Of a stretch of 64,000 nucleotides of DNA, positions 35,618 through 46,420 are shown piece by piece (positions within the stretch are counted from its first letter, which is position 1; every line of letters begins with the position of its first letter). The stretch lies in NCBI GenBank assembly GCA_009761415.1, contig QUOL01000012.1, forward strand, positions 124,001 through 188,000, given 5' to 3'. Position numbers and translations under genes: made by a program. The notes below the pieces were generated by a model, which searched no databases, was not told the origin of the DNA, and saw only the letters and a program-made list of their open reading frames with translations. This DNA comes from Sarcomyxa edulis. Taxonomy: Eukaryota > Basidiomycota > Agaricomycetes > Agaricales > Mycenaceae.

Positions 35618-36121
35618 TGGCACATGGCACTTCAAATTCTCAACGTTCTCTAATTGATGTCTCCCATGAGCTCTGAAATCATACGCATACGTTGCTAGTG
35701 CCTTACTCCTTCACACGTCGCTCCTTCTATAATCTTCTAATCTGTCATTCCTTCTGGTTCTTCCTACAATCTTTTAATACCTCAGTCTTTCCGTGTTCTA
35801 ATTTTCCAAACTTTCGTGCCGCTGGCCTTACTTTACTTCGCCACTTCATCAACATCTTACTACAATTGCTCAATCTACTTCATAATGGTTCAAAAAGGTC
35901 TGAATACTCTAGCTTAAGTTTCTCAAATTGCGGAAAATCTGAGCAGGATATTTTGACGGTTGTGGCCGATTTACGAAAATTGCGAAAAATGGTGAAAAGC
36001 GAAAAATGAACCTCTACAGTATTACCAAACTTTCTCTAACCCACAATTGGCTCAAGTTTTCGCTATATTTTGACAACTTCGACATATTTTGGGCAATTAC
36101 TGAGGGAGGTTTTCCCTGATG

Positions 36122-37096
36122 CCGGTGTGACAATAACAAAACGGTATCTCCGAGAGATATGACTCGGAGTATGCTGTCGTTCTGGTGGTTTCAAAATTGT
36201 GGACGGCTTAGTTCATCTTAGGAATTGTAGAATGACACTGGCATATTCGTGCTCTGGCGTGGTACGCCTGTTGTCGCAGCTAATATGTTCTCATCGCGTG
36301 TATTCTGTTTCTACTTTGTACACTCTGTTTTTGTATCTATGGATGTATTACGAGGTGATTGTACCAGTGGTATGATTTTGGACTTGGAGTGCGATCGCGA
36401 GATTGTGGTGTTCGGAGCAGAAGGTAGGTTGTTGGCGGCGGACTGTGTAGCGAAAAGGACGGAGAAGGTGTACCTCATTGAAGCCCAAACATCCATTCTA
36501 TCAGTAAAATCACACCTGGCCTTAAGGTCCTTACAGCTCTTTGCAGTACCGAAGGCGCGCCGCGATTTTTCGCCAAATTGGGCCAAATTTCTGAAAAGTA
36601 ATTAGAACTACTAGCAGTACCCGTGACTACGTCACGGATCAAAGAGCAGCACTGAGCAGTGTGTAAGTAATACATTCAGGTGCCGGCTAATACAGTATCA
36701 CAACAGCCGCTACATAGCAAGCAGTTCCAGTCTGTTCGAATGTCATTATTGCCTGAATCCTAGCTACAGCGCGCCTGTTATTTTCAAGATCCTGGAAGCT
36801 TTCGAAGATTGCCAGACCGTCACGACCTCAATGCCTGATACCCGATGCCCGAAGTTCTAGATGCACCCGCGATAAGATAGGATAAGATTGAGATGCAGGT
36901 GATTGAGTGTCGAGGAGTGTGGTTTTTTTGTTGCGCAAGCACTTGTATTTATACCCTTAGAGATGTCTAGTACAGAATTCTGTGGAATATCGTAGAAAGG
37001 GAGGGAAGATGAAGAAAGGCATCGAGACTCTGTTGAAGGAAACGACTCCTCCCCGACCATGCTAGTCAGCCTCAGACGTGACATACAAGTAGACTA
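36122..37096. other. Spacer between Plavaka copy 1 and the Tc1 element
   Basis: A 118-codon plus-strand frame (36249-36605, including MILDLECDREIVVFGAEGRL) is open, but no family is recognised and the frame is antisense to another open frame. No repeat boundary was seen. Confidence 0.3.
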
Positions 37097-37371
37097 CAGT
37101 GGCTGTCACAAGTAATGGACCACGTGACGGGCCGCGAGTCAACGCGACCTCGCGTGCTCGTTCTCCTCCCTCCACCACTTAAACTACCTCCCTTTGAATA
37201 TACTGTGTGTGAGCTATTAGTAGGATACATGGATGTTGAGAATTGGTTAATATCCATTGAGAAGAAAGGAAACAAAATTTCTATATAAGGTCCAATACTT
37301 TTGCACTTATGACACATAAAGCTTTGTGATGCCAAAATATCTTCATTGGGGGAACAACAGACTATTGAAAT

Positions 37372-38388
37372 TTAGTATCTAGTACTACCACCCTTGGCCT
37401 TCTTCAGTGCTGCCACCCTCTCCGGAAGACTGTTGTAAAGCTTTGAAATATAGTCCGAATCAATCCTACCCCATTCCTCTTGAAGTGCGGCCCATAACTC
37501 CTCACAATTTCTAGGCAACGGGTTTCGAGAGTATACCATTCGTCCAAGATAGGCCCATACATGCTCTATGATATTCATGTCTGGCGAGCTGGGTGCCCAG
37601 TCAAGAACATCGATCTCGTTTTCGTCGAACCAATTTTGAGCAAGTTTCGAAGAATGTTTCGGGTCGTTATCCTGCTGGAAAATAATTTCTGTGGGCTCTA
37701 TGTGGTGGTTGTGGAGGGTCCCTAGAAATGATTTCTGGAGTATTTGGATGTATCGGTTGGCGTCCATAATTCCTTCGATGCGATGAAGTTGCCCAACACC
37801 CTGTGCAGTGATGCACCCCCATACCATCACATGCCCTCCCCCATGCTTGACCATTTTCTGAGTGAACCGGTCATCATACGCTTCCCCTTGTCTCCTCCAA
37901 CAATACCTGCGCCCATCTGACCCAAACAAATTAAATTTGCTCTCATCGGAGAAGCAAACTTTTTGCCAGTCTTGAACCGTCCAATTTCCAAACTTATTTG
38001 CCCAATCCCGGCGCTTCCGCTTATGCACCCGGGTCAAAAGTGGCTTCCTACGACGCACACATGCCATAAGGCCATATGCATCCAGGTGACGACGCACGGT
38101 GCTGACACTGACCTCCGGGAAACACTTGCGTTGAAGGTCTGTAGCATCTCGGGCAGACCCTGTTGCAAGCATACGAGCACCAATACGAATCTCGGGTGAA
38201 CCTAGTTTATGCGGACGACCAGGCTTGGGCTTGATATTGTAGAAATTGCGGGAAGTTCGGTACCGATTGTTGATTCGAGAGACTGTCGAGTTGCTGATTC
38301 CGAATTTGCTGGCAATCTCACGATTTGAGGCTCCGAGATCTTTCAACTGGATGATGCGAGCTTTTTTTGTTGGTGTAGTGTAGACCAT
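37372..38388 (-). CDS. Tc1/mariner DD34E transposase
   Basis: A single-exon 338-residue cut-and-paste transposase. Residues 1-110 form the paired helix-turn-helix DNA-binding region (LKDLGASNREIASKFGISNS, then a GRPHK AT-hook-like linker at about 57-61 and a second helical unit). The catalytic residues are Asp148 (CFSDESKFNL), Asp240 (FQQDNDPKH) and Glu275 (PDMNIIEHVW), with 34 residues between the last two. WRRQGEAY and MVWGCI are family motifs. The length and every core residue are normal, and no stop or frameshift is present, so the protein is probably active. It lies close to the left inverted repeat and reads toward it, as usual. Confidence 0.95.
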   Translation of the reverse strand: MVYTTPTKKARIIQLKDLGASNREIASKFGISNSTVSRINNRYRTSRNFYNIKPKPGRPHKLGSPEIRIGARMLATGSARDATDLQRKCFPEVSVSTVRRHLDAYGLMACVRRRKPLLTRVHKRKRRDWANKFGNWTVQDWQKVCFSDESKFNLFGSDGRRYCWRRQGEAYDDRFTQKMVKHGGGHVMVWGCITAQGVGQLHRIEGIMDANRYIQILQKSFLGTLHNHHIEPTEIIFQQDNDPKHSSKLAQNWFDENEIDVLDWAPSSPDMNIIEHVWAYLGRMVYSRNPLPRNCEELWAALQEEWGRIDSDYISKLYNSLPERVAALKKAKGGSTRY

Positions 38389-38705
38389 GTCAGAGGGAAA
38401 TATATAGTGGTAGCATAATACGAAAGTTCGATTGTGTGATGATTATTTTGTAGTAAGAGTGTGGCGAGGTACGATCGGGCAAAAGAAACGGATCCCGAAG
38501 TCCGAAACTCCGCGCCGATTTCTCGCTCAGTCCTCACAATACAAACTCATGGACTCGATATTTGGATATACAAGTATTATACAATGCTGAATATATTAAT
38601 GTGAATCTAAGAGCAAACGAGGTTTCAGAGATTTTGGAGGAAGAATGAAAAAGGCCATCAGCAAACCAGGTTCCCGCTATGCAGTTCTACGAATATCTGC
38701 ATAGG

Positions 38706-40486
38706 GAGCCATAGACCCAAAGACCCCATAGAAAGGGTCCTGGGATTTATAGATCTACAAAGAAGTAGATTTTCTATATCTTCTATAGCTCCTCTTTGGT
38801 CAGTCTATGTATATTCTACGGAGCACTCTGCACATCTACGTAGAACTAGCCAGATCGAATATCAAAAATATGATAATGACAACACATTTTTACAAGCAAG
38901 CATAAAGCAGAGTGAAGCAAAAAGTATCATATATTCAAGTGCTACATATATACAAGTGCTACATATCACGAACAACTGTAATGTGGATGAACGGAATGAA
39001 TGGGGAGAGCCGTGACAACGAGCATCTGTTTGAGGATCTTGTTTTGTTGAAGGGTCTCACGGGAGATGTTAAGAGGAAGATCCGCAGAGTCGACGATACC
39101 CTTGACGAAGTTGAGGTACTCGGGGATGAGGTCCTCACAGTCGTCCATGATGAAGACGCGACGAACGTAGAGCTTGATGTTGTTACACTTTTTCTTTGAC
39201 TCGAAGAGATCGAAGGGGGCGCTAGAATACCGTTAGACGAGGATGTCAAGATACTAATCAATAAACTTACCGTTTAGGAATGTAGAGGATGGCCTTGAAC
39301 TCAAGTCGACCCTCGACGGAGAAGTGCTTGACGGCAAAGTGGTCCTCCCAATCGTTAGTCAGACTCTTGTGGAATGCACCGTACTCCTCAGGTGTGATAT
39401 TCGATGGGTTACGGGTCCACATAGGCTTCGTCTTGTTTAGCTCCTCGTTCGTTGTCTCCTGCTCTTCTTCTCGGGTTTGTCTTCCTGATCGTCGACCTCC
39501 TCAATCTTGGGCTTCTCCTCATCCTCCTTAACCTCCTCATCATCATCTTCGACTTCCTGGAAAGATAAATTATCAAGGAAAAGACATTACGATTGTACGG
39601 CAAGAGAAACACACATTCTCGACCTCTTTGGTGACGGCAAGCTGACTGGGGTGAGAGATAAACTCGGGGTGCTTGTTGACAATCTCCTTGATCTTCTTCT
39701 CCTCCAAGTACTCGAGCTGATGCTCCTTGAGGAGACAGATCTCAGTATCGTGTCCTAGAGGAGGGTTGATAGTGTCGGGGGTGATGGTGAAGATTCCGCC
39801 GGCAGCAGATTCCCAAGTAGACTAGAGGATTTTGTTCTGCTGGTCGAGGACGATGCGGATGTAGAGTTCCTTCTCCGACTCCAAAACCGTAGGGTCGGTG
39901 ATTCGTGAGGGAGGCATAACAAATTTTATCGAGGGCATCAAAGTCGTTGGAGATCAATTCACGAAAATTTCCTTGTTGGAGTACAACGTGTCTGCAACAA
40001 TACATCAAATTGAACGGGTATAACAAGGAAAGAGTAGCGACATACTGATGATCAAGTCAAGCAACTGGCTGATCTCGGCCTGGAATCCGAAGCTTTCTGT
40101 AGCCATTTGATCTATATAGATGTAAGAATACGATTACTCGCAATCTATGAGAGAAATTACTGACCTGAAGAGTGGGATTATGGGTATGGGATGTGAAAAG
40201 TGGGGAAGACAGGCGACGACGATGATGGGGTGTGTCCGATGTCGAGGGTGTTTGCTGTGAGAACGATGAATGTGCTGGCGTTCGGCACACACGTGGCATT
40301 CACGGCACACACGTGGCACGTACAAGTATAGGGCAGACGAATCGAACTTATACAAAAAAAATATTGAGTTGTACATAGACGATAGACCTTAGAGACCTTC
40401 ATAGAGACTCCCCCAAGCTATGTAGATCTACGGAGAACCAGTAATTTCTACCTGTTTCTATAATTTCTATGAGATCTCTATGGCTC
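38706..40486. mobile_element. Putative nested element carrying the Hsp90 fragment
   Basis: The left boundary begins GAGCCATAGA (38706) and the right ends TCTATGGCTC (40486), an exact 10-bp inverted match, with partial further agreement including CATAGAAA. Both ends are rich in variants of TCTATGTAGATC, as in the non-autonomous element at 50709-60652. No transposase and no clear target duplication. Boundaries are inferred mainly from this match and from the normal size of the Tc1 element without it. Confidence 0.45.
38960..40103 (-). pseudogene. Hsp90 gene fragment, intron-containing
   Basis: Hsp90 is the cytosolic ATP-dependent chaperone. The copy starts with the normal N-terminus (MATESFGFQAEISQLLDLII) followed by a GTATGT donor and an acceptor before TLYSNKEIF. 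The frame then breaks, with a short deletion in the IF-RELIS segment and another slip after YASLT. A large deletion joins DQQNKIL to [20 protein letters not shown], removing most of the ATP-binding lid region. The acidic linker, the middle-domain part ([17 protein letters not shown]), an intron near 39220-39268, and [20 protein letters not shown] with [14 protein letters not shown] follow. The rest of the middle domain and the C-terminus are absent. It retains introns, so it derives from genomic DNA. It is non-functional. Confidence 0.85.
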
Positions 40487-40587
40487 TTATGGCAACTACA
40501 ATTTCAATCATTTACTATACCTCTCTACGGCTAAAAGACTGGTTTGCTGATGAGTGACAAGTGGTCCATTACTTGTGATGGCCACTG

Positions 40588-40902
40588 TAGTTTGTGTCAC
40601 ATTGTTCCTTAGTCGCGTACCGCTACCTGCAAATCCATCCATCTTTACAGACTCGGGGTCGAAGACTTGTCGAAGACCTTTCGAAAAGACTCGATCGGGG
40701 CTCGGTGATCGAGACAGCGGGCACACCTAGTGTTGCCACGGTTTGGCTTAGCTTGACTTGGCTCAGCTTCAGGCAACTTAGCAATTTTATGGCTTGTAAG
40801 TTGAGTCGGGCCGTCCACCGATGACTGGCTAAGACAGCCAGCTGATCAGTTCGTGACAAGCCATTGGCTCAGTACTATTTTAGGACTGTAGATAATCAAA
40901 AT
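40588..40902. other. Probable 3' end of the hAT remnant
   Basis: No coding sequence. It has several short inverted words around GGCTTGTAAGTTGAG, AGCCAGCTGATCAG and CAAGCCATTGGCTCAG, compatible with the subterminal region of the neighbouring hAT element, but no terminus was defined. Confidence 0.3.
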
Positions 40903-42115
40903 TTACTTGTCGTCCTTCTCAGCAAGCAGACTATCTATGAAAGCTGTCATATCCTCTGGAACAATCATCTGATCCGTCGCAGCACCCTCTAAGGCTTCAA
41001 TTTCGGCCTCCTTACCAGTACCTGCAGTAAAATCGAGTCCCCGGCCTTTCCTGATAGAGAATTTCAGCATCTGAAGAGCTTCCATGAGCTCAGGACTTAG
41101 GTGGTTTCGTCGTGCTCTGGTAGTTTCTTTGCTCAAAGAAAAGACTCGCTCGCACGGTACAGCTGAACCCTGAATTGGGAGGATGTCCATGGCCATAGCG
41201 AAGACGGTTGGGTAACAACACTGATTTTCCTGTCCGATTCATTGTTCAGTATCAGCAGCAAGTGAATATTGGGCGGAGACAGATGACTAACCTGCCAAAA
41301 GTTCACACTGCTTGTTCCGACCTGGGAATCGAGAAGGTAGGCCTCTACTTCTGCTTCGATGCTACGCTGGGGTAACAATTGAGTAGTGACCGTGTCGAAA
41401 CCAAGGAGCTCATCTGCCCACTGGTCATAGGAAGGTGCTGATGGAGGGTTCGAGATTGGTCGCGCAGGTGTGTTCATCATCGTGATGCGATACGCACGTA
41501 GCTATAATCAAGAGATCAGTTACAGTTACAAGAAGATTCAATCGGCACTAACCTCACGAATAAATAGATCCTTGGCGTCACGGGCCTTCTCGGGTGCATA
41601 CTGGGTGTACCAGCGAAGCTTGATGGAAGGATTGACAGCTACATATTGAGGAACATTACTGTCAGTGCACGTTCCAGTGTACCAATGAGAGGCGAAATTC
41701 CAGATCTTACCCATAGCAAGCACATACACAGGAACGAGATTCATCCGTTCTCGATAGTCATACAACTTCTCGAGGCCAGGCTGTATGATTTGAGGCTTGA
41801 GCTAGTTCCGGAGTCTCGTCCTGTTGCTTTTGCCAGATACGAATCATCGCTTCAAACGATGGAATTGCGTCACATAACATCGGAGTCTTCTCAGCAGAGA
41901 GCTTTTGTTGAAATGCATGGGGAACCTACGACCATCAGTAAGATAAAAGTTTAACCTGATAAACACCGATAGAAGTAGAACTTACAGCAAGAATTTTTTG
42001 AAATGCTTCGAGTGCCTCCCATTTGGTTGTTCCCAGCTTGTACTTTTGTAGGCAATTTGTAGGTCTTCAAATTCATTACTCGCCAGGAATTGACTAATTG
42101 CCTGGATAGCTGAGT
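40903..42115 (-). pseudogene. Ac-like hAT transposase, C-terminal part
   Basis: Reading on the minus strand: AISQFLASNEFEDLQ, a slip, then KWEALEAFQKILA, an intron, PHAFQQKLSAEKTPMLCDAI, FEAMIRIWQKQQDETPELA, another slip, then KLYDYRERMNLVPVYVLAM, NPSIKLRWYTQYAPEKARDA, FDTVTTQLLPQRSIEAEVEA, and the hAT dimerisation block FAMAMDILPIQGSAVPCERV with TTRARRNHLSPELMEALQML. Frameshifts near 42065 and 41795 make it inactive. The upstream exon of the same gene lies 3.9 kb away at 46018-46143, on the far side of the inserted element 42154-46007. Confidence 0.75.
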
Positions 42116-42153
42116 ATCAGTTACGTGTACTCAAGGAAATAAACGGACATATA

Positions 42154-45100
42154 CTGTAGCATTTCCTTCAATTCGTCAGGTACCTGTGACTGTGACTCGT
42201 TTGACCGATTCGTCGTTTCGTCATTTCTCTTTTGGGACGCGACATTTCGACATTTTGGGCCATTTTTGCCCGTTTCGTCGCCGCTTTAGGCAAATATGGC
42301 ACGTGACTCAGATTTTGGGCCTTCTGTGACCCGTGACTGACAAATTGTGGGTACTAGCAATCCCCGCTAAATTCTGTCTGTTTGGTCATATTTGGTTCCG
42401 CCGCCAAATCTCCCCTTTCGGATGGCAAAAGTTCGTTTACCCCCTCGTCCTCTCAATGCAAGCATCTGGCTTCCATTCTCGACTATTGAAACGGATATCC
42501 GTATGCTTTCAGAGGTACGTGCCGCTTGATTTAATTTTCTGACGAGTATTTCTAGAGAAAAGCCTCAATCCTCGGTGTACCCAATATCCTCCTCCTCTTC
42601 CTCGCTCTCCACTTGCTCCCCGCCTTCCTCAGGATCAGAATCAACTGTATCTATCTTACCCTCGTCTAAGCAAACCTTCCATCGCTTCACCGCTAAGACT
42701 ACCAGCGCAACCTTTTGTGCTTTATTGAAATGAGAAAATGCCGGTACTTCTGATGTTCCTGAGAGCTTCGACTCCTGATTGCGATGCCATTTGAGCTGCA
42801 AGTCAATCTGTGGAACGGTGATCTTCTTGAGCTGTACAGGATCTTCCCAAATACTGATGTCCAGGATCCGAACACAGTTATCGACCTTATTCTGAGCCTT
42901 CGTCTTCTTTTCGGTGAGTACCCGCTGCTTCTCGCGATGAGTGCTGACCGTCAGTTCATCAGCTTCAGCCTCGACGCGACGTCGTTTCCTTTCGCGCCCC
43001 TCGCTGTTGATTTCCCGAGCTGTACGTCGCAGAAACGCTTGCGCTTCCGGTGTGCTTAGCTTAGCATCAATGAAGGCCTCTGTGTTGTTCCTCTTGTACT
43101 GGGATTTTGCATTGATAAATTCCAACGTCGCGTTCGGAGCACGTCGCTTTGCTTGTCTCAAAGCCCCTAGACCGCCTTCGTTGTGGTCATTTGTTGTTGG
43201 CATCCACGCGTTGTCTTTCTGGGAAGGTGTAAGTTGATCAACTTGACCGCCTGACGTAAATTCCACGGCGAACCGCTCCCATGCCTCCAAAGCACCTTCG
43301 AAAAACCAGATAATGAGACCTCTCAGATGAGGAAGTCCACAGGCCAGTCTCGCAACAGTGTACATGGCCTCGGGACGATCCCACGGCTGTCCATCGACAG
43401 ACCCTTCGGTATGTGACATCGATGGACCAAAGAGTAATTCAGGACGGGAGATAATCTTCTTACAGAAGGCTATGACTTTCTGATGCAACGGACCAAGGTC
43501 AAGAAAGTTTTTGTTTGGGCTTCCTCGGACAACACGCATGTAGGGACGCGTTACCGATTGTCCGTAAACTGTGAGGGCGCAGAGTTCCGAGATAGTGTTA
43601 TTATCATGAAGCGCTTTCCAGACATTGAGCTCCATGTGATTGAACTTAATGGACTCTTTGCGATCACGAACAAACTCGAGAAATTCAATGTAGACGGACA
43701 GATAGATGATGAGCTCTGCAGCAGCCTCGGAATGGGTTGTATATCGATTATTACTGGTGTCGGGGAAACGAGCAAAATAACCGATATGTTCGCGTGCACT
43801 GAAATAGATTCCGTGGCTGTCCTGTTGTCCCTTTTTGTCATCTTTGTGATTTAGAAGCATTCCCATGAGTTCGGTAACTTTAACGCCGCCCCGAGAAGAA
43901 ACTTTCTCAGCTCTCTCCTTGGCGGCTCCTGCTCCCAATGCGGCGGCAGCAGCATTATCCTTGTACATGAGAACAACAGGACCCTCGAGACCATGGGCTT
44001 CCCAAAATAATGCCATACGCACTGCCCCAGCTGCTCAAGTGTCAGACAGACTATAGTGAGTTTATTTATTATACAATCACGCACCTTTATGACAGTTCAG
44101 GTCTTTGTGCATGCAGCAACCAGCCGCAATGAAGAAGTCGACCTCATCCTGCTGCTCTTTCGAGAGGGCCTCATATTGGATCTGACCGTATTGCTGGCAC
44201 ATTTCCGCATGAAGTCCAGCATTTCTGGAGGCCTGTTCTTCGATTGACAGAGCATCCCATCCCGCTATACCACCGGCCCGTGCTATTTTGGCTTCATTGA
44301 GCTCGCCGATCATTCGAAGCAGCTCCGGAGGCGAACAAAGGCAGAGCGCCTTTTCTCCGCGGATCTCACGGTCCATCATGGCTTTCAGCGCTTGCAGCAG
44401 TCCTTTCAACTTCTTCTGGTCATTGGCATGATCCGTAATCATGCCAACGACCTTCGTCCAAAATTCACGGTAATCGAGAGGCTTCTCGCGTCCTAGTGGG
44501 CTAGCGTTGTAATGCCCATACAGTTCATTCACGATCTCTTCCCATCCTTTCAGCTGCTCTTCGCTTGTGTGGTTTGGTGCATTGGAAATACCAAGAAAGA
44601 GAACGACCTTTCTACCATTGATGGTGAGTGCAACATGTCGAGACTCATAATTACGGTGCTTGTGGGACGAGCCATCTCCACTCAGAGTTATATCTAGGCA
44701 ATAAACATTTCAATACTGATAAAATTTGAGGCAAGAGACCTTCAAGTACATTTTACATCACCAATTTCATCCGTTATCTGTAGATTCGCAGCAACTCCTC
44801 CTTCTCCAATAATCCGTGCCACACTCCGAGTAGTGATCTCTCCGACAAGCTCAATATCGAAGGCTTTAGCAACAGCCTGTATCATACCCCATATATGGTC
44901 CACAGGTGCGCCGTTTGCCGCCAATTCCCGGATACAGGTGCGAAGCGCTGTTCTGATAACACCCTTCTCTTTCACAGTCCGCAACATCGAATGGCTTGCT
45001 TCCTTCTCGATCTGGTTACGGACTCGTGAAAGTCGCTTCTCGAGCTTGCTGTCACTCTTCGAGAGGTTTGTATTTTGTTCGCGAAGAGCTTCCGCGGTCA

Positions 45101-46007
45101 CGGTGAGGTTGGCCAGTGCTGTCTTTGTATCCTCTAGGCGGTGCAATAGACTGAGAGTGTAAGTGCTGGAGGAAGTTTTCAGGTTACGGATCTCAGCGTT
45201 GAGGGCCCTGACTTGTTCCTTTAGGTCTTCTCTAGCACATTTGGCCCGATTGGCCTTCTTCCGTTCGTTCCGAAACTGCCTTTCGAAGCTGTCAGCGCGA
45301 AGCTTCTCAGTGAGTGCCTCGCTACTGGATGAAATAGATGGTCCTGATGATCGTCTAGCAGGAAGGCGGTTCCGTTGTTGTGCTACATGGGATACAGGGG
45401 GTATATTCTCCTTGTCTGGATGCTGGGTTTTCGCTCGGGAAGCAAGCTCGAGGTGGAGTGAAGAAGCAGATTTCTGGGCTGGGGTACGCTTTCGGTTTGT
45501 TCGGAAACCTTTGGCCGTGCCCATACTGTGAGCACGGCCTCGCTATAGAGTGATATGGTGATACAACGAGCACGTTAGTCTCCGCTCACTGACCGAGACG
45601 CGTTGGACCTGATTATGTAATCTTGCAAAATCCGCCTGCCCCTATTGTTTCTTGTGGGCTCGGTACCTGCATCCTCACCTAAGAGTATTTTACCAAAACA
45701 AAAGTATGGGTGTTTGAGTGCATGCTCGAGGGATTGTTGGGAACAGATCTTCGATAAATGTCTCCAAGACTTTAATAATTAATGGAAATCACATTAAAAA
45801 GTGTAAAGATAAAATTCTGTTCCCAAGAATCTCTTCTATCTGATTTTAGGTGCTCTCATAAATATTTTCACAAATTAAGAGTAAGTTTATATGTCTGTAC
45901 CGAGCCTGCAAGATGTGTGCCATTCCTTCAGCCACCGTACGGTTTATGTAAGCGGACGCGACTTGCAGGGCGTTGCCAGTACCCACAAATTGAATGAAAT
46001 GCTACAG
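42154..46007 (-). mobile_element. TIR element of unassigned superfamily (3,854 bp)
   Basis: The terminal inverted repeats of about 30 bp start CTGTAGCATTTC at both ends, and TTCAATT, GT and GGTAC also agree. The left arm runs from 42154, the right arm back from 46007. Both are flanked by TATA (42150-42153 and 46008-46011), so the target duplication is TA or TATA. The element sits inside an intron of the dead Ac-like hAT gene: exon pieces of that gene lie on both sides in the correct order. Its only gene is a three-exon 945-residue protein (42565-45524) with a possible DDE triad. Confidence 0.7.
42565..45524 (-). CDS. 945-aa putative DDE transposase of unrecognised family
   Basis: Three exons (45524-44762, 44693-44085, 44030-42565) total 2,838 nt with GT-AG introns. 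Residues 1-250: basic leader, then a coiled coil (EKLRADSFERQFRNERKKAN onward) probably for DNA binding or dimerisation. Residues about 255-460 contain ITLSGDGSSHKHRNYESRHV, and FIAAGCCMHKDLN just before the second intron. Then come GPVVLMYKDNAAAAALG, NRYTTHSEAAAELIIYLSVY, PHLRGLIIWFFEGALEAWER and NDHNEGGLGALRQAKRRAPN. Asp261 (GDGSS), Asp452 (HKDLN) and Glu742 (HNEGG) are candidate catalytic residues. The C-terminus is basic, then acidic. I recall many unannotated Agaricomycete proteins like this; a transposase role is inferred from the surrounding inverted repeats. No frameshift was seen. Confidence 0.7.
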
Positions 46008-46017
46008 TATACGGTAC

Positions 46018-46143
46018 CTCGCGAAGAAGAACAGCTCGCTCGATCATAAGAAGAGTTGAAGACCATCTCGTATCTACGTCACGAAGAAGCTGTAGATCTT
46101 TCTGTCCAAGGGCCTTCAGAACGGCTGAAAAATATTGGCGGCG
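46018..46143 (-). pseudogene. Ac-like hAT transposase, middle exon
   Basis: The minus strand reads RQYFSAVLKALGQKDLQLLR, then DVDTRWSSTLLMIERAVLLRE, followed by a GT donor at 46017. The DxxTRWxSTxxMIER motif is typical of hAT transposases. It continues, after the intron that now holds the 3,854-bp element, in the exon at 42115. A stop codon lies just upstream in the same frame. Confidence 0.7.
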
Positions 46144-46420
46144 GATCGATGAGGCATGTATCTAGTAAAGATGATAGTCAAGCCTCTAGACTAGGGTTGG
46201 GGGTGAAACTGGCATGTAAATTACATCGTGTAGATTACCATGTAATTTACTGTAATTTACATGTTATATACATGGCTGGATATGAGGGTGTATATAAGTA
46301 TAAAACCCTCATCAGATCACCAACGTCTGTATATGTCTGCACTACCTCTGAGACGTACCCGCACATCTATATATCATATACTAGAGAAACACACGGGTCG
46401 AGAGATGAGATTGATTAGTC

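Larger units (their letters stand above)
28976..36121 (-). mobile_element. Plavaka-type DNA transposon, copy 1 (7,146 bp)
   Basis: The left end begins CATCAGGAAAACC and the right end finishes GGTTTTCCCTGATG, an imperfect terminal inverted repeat. The flanking dinucleotide CC occurs on both sides (28974-28975 and 36122-36123), consistent with a 2-bp target duplication as in CACTA-related elements. Inside are a complete Plavaka transposase gene (minus) and a divergent DUF6532-like gene (plus). An opposite-strand copy of exactly the same length lies at 51586-58731. Positions in the two copies sum to 87707. Only two base differences were detected by comparing encoded frames (31453/56254 and 30897/56810), and both are silent in the transposase. 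Confidence 0.9.
37097..40587 (-). mobile_element. Tc1/mariner element with nested insertion (3,491 bp)
   Basis: The ends are inverted repeats: the left begins CAGTGGCTGTCACAAGTAAT at 37097, and the right, read in reverse, begins CAGTGGCCATCACAAGTAAT at 40587. About 26 of 29 bases agree, and both ends are flanked by TA (37095-37096, 40588-40589), the expected Tc1/mariner target duplication. It contains an intact DD34E transposase. The element is about twice the normal size because of a 1.78-kb segment (38706-40486) holding an Hsp90 fragment; subtracting it leaves about 1.71 kb, a usual Tc1 length. Confidence 0.88.

Noticed and set aside
28976..36121. Assigning the 7.1-kb elements to KDZ transposons
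   Set aside because: The transposase has the Plavaka signature (STDKTQLTLFRNKTAYPVY, DVLHQLYQGILKHL) and no CxC cysteine cluster typical of KDZ proteins.
36249..36605. 118-codon frame as a gene
   Set aside because: No motif, an equally open antisense frame, and no splice or neighbour support.
38960..40103. Processed (retrotransposed) Hsp90 pseudogene
   Set aside because: Introns are retained after the first exon and within the middle domain, so the copy was made from DNA.
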